NCBI GenBank assembly: GCA_019242465.1
Contig: JAFAVL010000448.1
Location: 1-10,453 of the forward strand
DNA length: 10,453 bases
DNA from: Chroococcidiopsidaceae cyanobacterium CP_BM_RX_35
GTDB taxonomy: Bacteria; Cyanobacteriota; Cyanobacteriia; Cyanobacteriales; Chroococcidiopsidaceae
Direction: 5' to 3'
Shown: positions 6,558 to 10,453 of the stretch, piece by piece
Numbering within the stretch: position 1 is the stretch's first letter
Layout: every line of letters starts with the position of its first letter
Notes under the pieces: generated by a model
The model's input: the letters and a program-made list of their open reading frames with translations, nothing else
The model's database searches: none
What the model was told of the DNA's origin: nothing
Made by a program: the position numbers and the translations under genes

Positions 6558-7099
6558 GCAAAAACCTCAGCCAATTGTAGCGACTTCCCCGCCTGGTCTT
6601 TAGCTGATAGCACTGGCTCTCCTGTTAGCGGCCAAGCGATCGCAACATCGGGGTCATCCCAGCGTACGCAACGTTCATACTCTGGTGCATAGTAGTCTGT
6701 CGTCTTGTACAGAAACTCTGCGTATTCAGATAGCACCACAAAACCATGGGCAAAACCAGCAGGCACCCAAAATTGCTGTTTGTTCTCAGCACTGAGGTTT
6801 ATACCCACCCACTGACCAAAAGTCTTGGAGCTGCGTCTTAAATCTACCGCCACATCAAACACTTCCCCAACCACAACTCGCACCATTTTTCCTTGCGGTT
6901 GCTGAATCTGGTAGTGTAGCCCTCGCAAGACATTCTTAGCCGAGCGGGAATGATTATCTTGAACGAAGTACTGTGAGATTCCCGCCTTTTCTGCTAAAGC
7001 TTTCTCGTTGTAACTTTCATAAAAGAAACCGCGTTCGTCTCCGAACACTCGCGGTTCAATGACTAGCACATCAGGAATAGCCGTCTCTGTTACCTTCAT
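6554..7099 (-). CDS. rfbC: dTDP-4-dehydrorhamnose 3,5-epimerase
   Basis: This cupin-fold enzyme inverts C3 and C5 of dTDP-4-dehydro-6-deoxy-glucose, the third step of dTDP-rhamnose synthesis. The chosen start is ATG at 7097-7099, which overlaps the rfbA stop as ATGA, exactly as rfbC overlaps rfbD. A GTG two codons upstream (7103-7105) is also in frame but less likely. The product is then 181 residues. Visible family blocks are [13 protein letters not shown] (19-31), [15 protein letters not shown] with the catalytic base H62, PAGFAHGF (113-120), FLYKTTDYY with catalytic Y131, and LSAKDQ with D168, the residue that pairs with the His. All key residues are present. The assignment is very secure. 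Confidence 0.97.
   Translation of the reverse strand: MKVTETAIPDVLVIEPRVFGDERGFFYESYNEKALAEKAGISQYFVQDNHSRSAKNVLRGLHYQIQQPQGKMVRVVVGEVFDVAVDLRRSSKTFGQWVGINLSAENKQQFWVPAGFAHGFVVLSEYAEFLYKTTDYYAPEYERCVRWDDPDVAIAWPLTGEPVLSAKDQAGKSLQLAEVFA
6636..6643. repeat. HIP1 octameric palindrome GCGATCGC
   Basis: A perfect GCGATCGC lies inside rfbC. This palindrome (highly iterated palindrome 1) is strongly over-represented in many cyanobacterial genomes and supports a cyanobacterial source. Near matches (CGATCGC) occur at about 8115 and 9284. One exact copy in 10 kb is only a modest hint. Confidence 0.7.
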
Positions 7100-8049
7100 C
7101 GCCACACCCTGGTTGCCACAGAAAATTCTGACTCCATATCGGCAGAAATGATCCCATCCCGGGCTAAAGCCGAGGCGTCGTGATCATCTTCGAGGACGTC
7201 CATCAGATAGCGCCCATAGCTACTTTTCGCCATAGGTTGAGCTAACTGGCGTAATTCATCTGCATTAACATATCCCAAGCGATAGGCAATCTCCTCGATA
7301 CAGGCAATCTTCAGCCCCTGCCGTTGTTCCAGGGTTTGGATAAAGTTAGCCGCCTGATGGAGAGATTCATGGGTGCCAGTGTCTAGCCAAGCATACCCTC
7401 GCCCTAAAATCTCAACTTGCAGTTGACGCCACTCTAGGTAAACTCGGTTCAAATCAGTAATTTCTAGCTCATTCCGGGTAGAAGGTTTTAAACTAGCAGC
7501 GATTTCTGCTACCTGGCTGTCATAGAAGTAGATCCCAGGCACGGCATACTTTGACTTGGGAGCTAGCGGTTTTTCCTCAATACTAATTGCTCGACCTCGC
7601 TCATCAAACTCAATCACACCGTAGTGCTGTGGTTCTTTCACTTGATAGCCGAAGACCAACCCACCTTCGCGCAGCGTCGCTGCTCGGACTAGCACATCGC
7701 TGAAACCATGCCCATAAAAGATGTTGTCACCTAAAATCAGGCAGACTGGCTGATTATCGATAAACTCTTTGCCTAAAATGAAGGCTTGTGCTAAACCTTC
7801 TGGCTTTGGCTGCTCAACATAGCTAAACTTGAGCCCCCACTGACTCCCAGACTTTAACAGTCGCTGGAATTGAGGCAAATCGTTTGGGGTAGAAATAATC
7901 AGAATTTCCCGAATCCCTGCCAGCATCAAGACCGATAAGGGATAGTAGATCATCGGTTTGTCGTAAACCGACATCAGTTGTTTACTCACCACATGAGTCA
8001 GTGGATAAAGACGTGTCCCAGAGCCACCAGCTAGAATGATCCCTTTCAT
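7096..8049 (-). CDS. rfbA: Glucose-1-phosphate thymidylyltransferase
   Basis: This enzyme joins glucose-1-phosphate and dTTP to give dTDP-glucose, the first step of the rhamnose pathway. The ATG at 8047-8049 is chosen because GGGAGG lies just upstream and the protein then starts [18 protein letters not shown], the standard N-terminus. A longer frame reaching into rfbB is not real. The product has 317 residues. It shows the nucleotide-binding loop at 6-18, [17 protein letters not shown] (22-38), GDNIFYG with metal-binding D108 (107-113), IEEKP (157-161) and WLDTGTHE (221-228, D223). The usual family end would fall near [11 protein letters not shown] (276-286). Here about 31 more residues follow, acidic at first (EDDHDAS) and ending VATRVWR, which is longer than the typical 290-300. 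The gap to rfbB is 14 bp. Confidence 0.97.
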   Translation of the reverse strand: MKGIILAGGSGTRLYPLTHVVSKQLMSVYDKPMIYYPLSVLMLAGIREILIISTPNDLPQFQRLLKSGSQWGLKFSYVEQPKPEGLAQAFILGKEFIDNQPVCLILGDNIFYGHGFSDVLVRAATLREGGLVFGYQVKEPQHYGVIEFDERGRAISIEEKPLAPKSKYAVPGIYFYDSQVAEIAASLKPSTRNELEITDLNRVYLEWRQLQVEILGRGYAWLDTGTHESLHQAANFIQTLEQRQGLKIACIEEIAYRLGYVNADELRQLAQPMAKSSYGRYLMDVLEDDHDASALARDGIISADMESEFSVATRVWR

Positions 8050-8063
8050 TTCTCTCTCCTCCC
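8050..8063 (-). promoter_or_regulatory. Strong ribosome binding site deciding the rfbA start
   Basis: The 14-base gap between the rfbB stop and the rfbA ATG reads GGGAGGAGAGAGAA on the coding strand. The GGGAGG core at appropriate spacing fixes the ATG at 8049 as the start, against a longer frame that would overlap rfbB by nearly 100 bp. Confidence 0.85.
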
Positions 8064-9131
8064 TCAAGCTTTTCTGTGTTCGTAGTTTTGCTTGAGCCAG
8101 TTTTGGTACGCTCCCGATCGCACCTGTTCGACCCAAGCGGAGTTGCTGATGTACCACTTAACTGTCTTGAGTAATCCACTCTCAAAGTTTTCTTGCGGCT
8201 GCCAGCCCAATTCCCGATTGATTTTGCTACAGTCAATCGCATATCTTAGATCATGACCAGGGCGATCTTTCACAAACGTAATCAGCTGCGAGTGTGGCAT
8301 CTCAGTTGGGGCTAATTCATCCAAAATCTCACAGATTTTCTCGACCACAGTCAAGTTTGTTTGTTCATTCAGACCGCCAATGTTGTAAGTCTCACCGCTT
8401 TGCCCTTTGTTTAGCACAAGGTAGATAGCCTCGCAGTGATCTGTGACATACAGCCAATCACGGACGTTCTGACCATTACCATAGATTGGTAGAGATTTAC
8501 CGTCAAGGGCGTTAAGAATCGTCAATGGGATCAGTTTCTCTGGAAACTGGTAGGGACCATAATTGTTCGAGCAATTGGTTGTGAGTGTAGACAGTCCATA
8601 GGTGTGATAATAGGCTCGCACCAAATGATCGGACCCCGCTTTAGACGCTGAGTAAGGACTATTAGGAGCGTAAGGGGTATCTTCGCGGAAGGCTGAATCG
8701 TTTGGACCTAGTGAGCCATAAACTTCATCCGTGGATACATGCAAAAAGCGAAACTGCTCCTGTTTTGGGGGTGGGAGTTGTTGCCAATAGTGCCTACTTG
8801 CTTCCAAAAGCTGAAAGGTTCCTAGTACATTAGTTTCGATGAAAGCTTGCGGACTTAAGATTGACCGATCAACATGACTTTCAGCTGCAAAGTTAATTAT
8901 TCCATCCGGTTGATACTGCTCTAGGAGGTAACTGACTAACTCTCGGTTGCCAATGTCACCTCGAACAAAATGATAGTTGGGATCTGCTTGCAGCTCTGCT
9001 AGAGTCAGAAGGTTGCTAGCATAGGTCAGCTTGTCTAGATTGACTACGTTTGCCCATTGGGCTGCCCTAGCTTGGAGGACAAAATTGGCACCGATAAAGC
9101 CTGCACCGCCTGTCACTAGTAACGTCCGCAT
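8064..9131 (-). CDS. rfbB: dTDP-glucose 4,6-dehydratase
   Basis: This enzyme converts dTDP-glucose to dTDP-4-dehydro-6-deoxy-glucose with bound NAD+, the second step of the pathway. The product has 355 residues, the usual length. It is an extended SDR protein with [12 protein letters not shown] (6-17), the [11 protein letters not shown] block (81-91), STDEVYG with the catalytic T134/D135/E136 triad (133-139), and [10 protein letters not shown] with Y160 and K164. [17 protein letters not shown] (186-202) and [15 protein letters not shown] (222-236) bind the nucleotide sugar. All catalytic residues are present. It is the first gene of the rfbBACD operon, starting at ATG 9129-9131 with only a weak GGAAC upstream. 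The operon promoter is expected in the 88-bp gap shared with Uma2, but no convincing hexamers are visible. Confidence 0.97.
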   Translation of the reverse strand: MRTLLVTGGAGFIGANFVLQARAAQWANVVNLDKLTYASNLLTLAELQADPNYHFVRGDIGNRELVSYLLEQYQPDGIINFAAESHVDRSILSPQAFIETNVLGTFQLLEASRHYWQQLPPPKQEQFRFLHVSTDEVYGSLGPNDSAFREDTPYAPNSPYSASKAGSDHLVRAYYHTYGLSTLTTNCSNNYGPYQFPEKLIPLTILNALDGKSLPIYGNGQNVRDWLYVTDHCEAIYLVLNKGQSGETYNIGGLNEQTNLTVVEKICEILDELAPTEMPHSQLITFVKDRPGHDLRYAIDCSKINRELGWQPQENFESGLLKTVKWYISNSAWVEQVRSGAYQNWLKQNYEHRKA

Positions 9132-9219
9132 ATTTTCTGTTCCAAGTTGGACACATTGTCAGTGACTACATTAACCTGTACGAGAGATATCAGCAAGATA
9201 GCTTCACCTGTGCTTTAAA
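9132..9219. promoter_or_regulatory. Divergent 88-bp promoter region between rfbB and the Uma2 gene
   Basis: The only non-coding stretch between the rfb operon (minus) and Uma2 (plus) must hold both 5' ends unless promoters lie in coding sequence. On the plus strand, TTGTCA (9156-9161) with a 17-base spacer leads to TACGAG, a poor -10. On the minus strand, TTGCTG with a 17-base spacer leads to TAATGT, also poor. The role is inferred from position only. Confidence 0.4.
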
Positions 9220-9816
9220 ATGAAAGTGGTTTACTCCGTAGCGGCGCACATGACTCCAGCTATCTCTGAAGAAGTTCGGTGGACGATCGCCGATTTGGAA
9301 GGGTTCCCTGATAACGGCAATCGTTACGAGATCATTGATGGAGAGCTATTTGTGACCCGTGCCCCACACTTAGACCATCAGGATGTTGCTGGCTTGGTCT
9401 ATGCAGAATTATTGCGCTGGTCACTTCAAAGCAATTTAGGTAAACCTTTTATCACACCAGGTATTATCTTTTCGGAGTCTGACGCCGTAATTCCTGATGT
9501 GATTTGGATTAGCCACGAACGGAGAGCGCGATTAGTCGATAGTTCAGGTCATCTAACAGGCGCTCCAGAACTCGTGGTTGAGGTTTTGTCGAATACTGAA
9601 AAAGATAAGAAGCGCGACCGTGAAACTAAGTTAAAACTTTATTCTGTTCAAGGCGTTTCTGAATATTGGATTGTCGATTGCGAACAACAATTGATCGAGA
9701 TTTTCCGGCGAGAGAATGCTATCCTCAAGAAAGCTATGACGCTGCTTAAGGTAGATAGACTCACAAGTTTTCTTTTACCAGGGTTTAGTTGTGAAGTTGC
9801 ATCCTTATTTGAGTAA
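9220..9816 (+). CDS. Uma2 family endonuclease (DUF820, PD-(D/E)XK fold)
   Basis: The product has 198 residues from ATG 9220. An alternative ATG at 9250 would give 188, starting MTPAISEEVRW, close to the usual family N-terminus. Neither start has a clear ribosome binding site. Family blocks are WTIADLEGFPDNGNRYEIIDGE (21-42, with E37), IPDVIWIS (91-98, with D93) and PELVVEVLS (116-124, with E121). RETKLKLY (134-141, K137), GVSEYWIVD (145-153) and a C-terminal LLPGF (185-189) follow. The PD-(D/E)XK nuclease residues appear intact, so the protein is probably active or recently so. These proteins are hugely multiplied in cyanobacteria, sometimes near mobile DNA, and their biological role is poorly known. 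No partner gene (toxin, antitoxin or transposase) is adjacent, and no link to the polysaccharide genes can be read from sequence. Confidence 0.9.
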   Translation: MKVVYSVAAHMTPAISEEVRWTIADLEGFPDNGNRYEIIDGELFVTRAPHLDHQDVAGLVYAELLRWSLQSNLGKPFITPGIIFSESDAVIPDVIWISHERRARLVDSSGHLTGAPELVVEVLSNTEKDKKRDRETKLKLYSVQGVSEYWIVDCEQQLIEIFRRENAILKKAMTLLKVDRLTSFLLPGFSCEVASLFE

Positions 9817-9882
9817 GGAAGCGTTACAAATTCCCTGCAAACATTGTCTTAGATTGTATGAACACTCCTTGTAGCGTTCTCT

Positions 9883-9912
9883 CTAATCGTTTGATAACTA
9901 ATCGTTTGATAA
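9883..9912. repeat. Exact 15-bp tandem duplication (CTAATCGTTTGATAA x2)
   Basis: Two identical, directly abutting 15-bp units lie at 9883-9897 and 9898-9912, in the gap between the convergent Uma2 and GT8 genes. No further full copy is present, and a degenerate TCTAATTC follows at about 9917. It may be a slippage product, a paired protein-binding site, or a target duplication left by a clean excision. It is too short and isolated to choose. Confidence 0.85.
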
Positions 9913-9943
9913 CGTCTTCTAATTCACCCTTCTCAGCACCTCT

Positions 9944-10453
9944 TCAAGCTTTTCTATTCTGAACTTGAGTGCTTGGTAGCGACACAAAGTTCTTGAGCTG
10001 TTTCATTTCTCTAATTAGTCTACGCTGAATACGTCTCCAGATCGTTAGGCGCCATCCTGACCATGCTGTCATATCAAGATACTGAAAAAATAGATGTTTG
10101 CTTGGATGTGCTTTAAGAGAATTCCACGGTTTATACGGTGCCGAGAAGTGGATGATGTAAGGATGATGAACGACATCATTATACATTTCTTCTGAAAATG
10201 GGCTGTCTTTCCAGAATGAAAAATCATGAATTGAAGATTGCTGATTCCATCTTGGGTTAAGCATATTCCATTTACCAGCTAACACTGGATTTAACCCATC
10301 CTGGTCAGCCCAAAGTATAAATTTAGGGTTCTTTATGACATACTCAATTACCTTTTCACTCATATTTTCAGCTCGCCACTTTTTAAGGTTGATGACTAAA
10401 ACTCCTGCATTAAAGTATTTACAATCTGATGAAATACCTAATTCTTTGCATTT
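9944..10453 (-). CDS. Family 8 glycosyltransferase (C-terminal part, N-terminus off the right edge)
   Basis: The minus-strand frame is open from the right edge to a TGA at 9944-9946, giving 169 residues. An internal ATG at 10361-10363 is not the real start, because the 30 residues before it are clearly family sequence: YFNAGVLVINLKKWRAENM matches the conserved GT8 (Glyco_transf_8) block that follows the DxD motif. The later WADQDGLNPVLAGKW and HPYIIHFSAPYKPW blocks contain the D-Q-D and the H-F-x-x-x-K-P-W features typical of the GT8 C-terminal half. The tail is basic (WRRIQRRLIREMKQLK), which suggests membrane-surface attachment. The product would be a retaining hexosyltransferase, for example galactosyl or glucosyl, in LPS or polysaccharide assembly; the sugar is unknown. 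The gene converges with Uma2. Confidence 0.88.
   Translation of the reverse strand, partial: KCKELGISSDCKYFNAGVLVINLKKWRAENMSEKVIEYVIKNPKFILWADQDGLNPVLAGKWNMLNPRWNQQSSIHDFSFWKDSPFSEEMYNDVVHHPYIIHFSAPYKPWNSLKAHPSKHLFFQYLDMTAWSGWRLTIWRRIQRRLIREMKQLKNFVSLPSTQVQNRKA

Noticed and set aside
8050..8157. N-terminal extension of the rfbA frame into rfbB
   Set aside because: The extra 36 residues have no family similarity, overlap the rfbB 3' end in another frame, and are upstream of a perfect ribosome binding site and the canonical MKGIILAGG start.
9817..9943. Bidirectional terminator between Uma2 and GT8
   Set aside because: No GC-rich hairpin with a T-run was found in this gap. Only the tandem 15-mer stands out.
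10361..10363. ATG as a start for a 139-residue protein at the right end
   Set aside because: The upstream 30 codons to the window edge are conserved GT8 sequence (YFNAGVLVINLKKW), so the gene is longer and cut by the edge.

Overview
The window looks like a cyanobacterial surface-polysaccharide (O-antigen/exopolysaccharide) locus. The cyanobacterial call is an inference from three things: a perfect HIP1 octamer (GCGATCGC, 6636-6643), a Uma2-family (DUF820) endonuclease gene of the kind that is greatly expanded in cyanobacteria, and the style of the Wzm/Wzt exporter and rfb genes. Genus cannot be read from the sequence.

Layout, left to right. Positions 1-3433 hold a minus-strand run read from right to left: an ABC-2 polysaccharide exporter (wzm permease, wzt ATPase with a C-terminal carbohydrate-binding domain), a SAM-dependent methyltransferase, and the N-terminal part of a WbsX-type glycosyltransferase/GH99-like protein that leaves the left edge. 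Positions 3434-3905 contain no intact gene. They hold a minus-strand open frame (3541-3759) that looks like a short gene or the tail of a decayed one. Positions 3906-5578 hold two plus-strand genes: a serine-acetyltransferase-like hexapeptide O-acetyltransferase and a family 2 glycosyltransferase with a membrane-bound C-terminus. A possible 20-26-residue hydrophobic peptide ORF is coupled to the end of the glycosyltransferase. Positions 5652-9131 carry the complete dTDP-L-rhamnose pathway as a tight minus-strand operon in transcription order rfbB, rfbA, rfbC, rfbD, with ATGA overlaps at A/C and C/D. Divergent from it is the Uma2 gene (9220-9816). Convergent with Uma2 is the C-terminal part of a family 8 glycosyltransferase (9944 to the right edge).

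How the genes fit together (inference from known families): RfbABCD make dTDP-L-rhamnose. The GT2, GT8 and WbsX proteins would assemble or modify the glycan, and the acetyltransferase would decorate it. Wzm/Wzt would export the finished lipid-linked chain across the inner membrane. The Wzt carbohydrate-binding domain next to a methyltransferase suggests a chain-end-recognition export scheme, possibly with a terminal methyl group as the export signal.

No CRISPR array, IS element, tRNA or rRNA was seen, and I found no clearly new multi-gene system. The most useful non-routine points are the Wzt/methyltransferase pairing, the orphan frame upstream of wzm, the apparent loss of the second catalytic His region of the CysE-like protein, a C-terminal tail on RfbA, the small peptide ORF, and an exact 15-bp tandem duplication near the right end.
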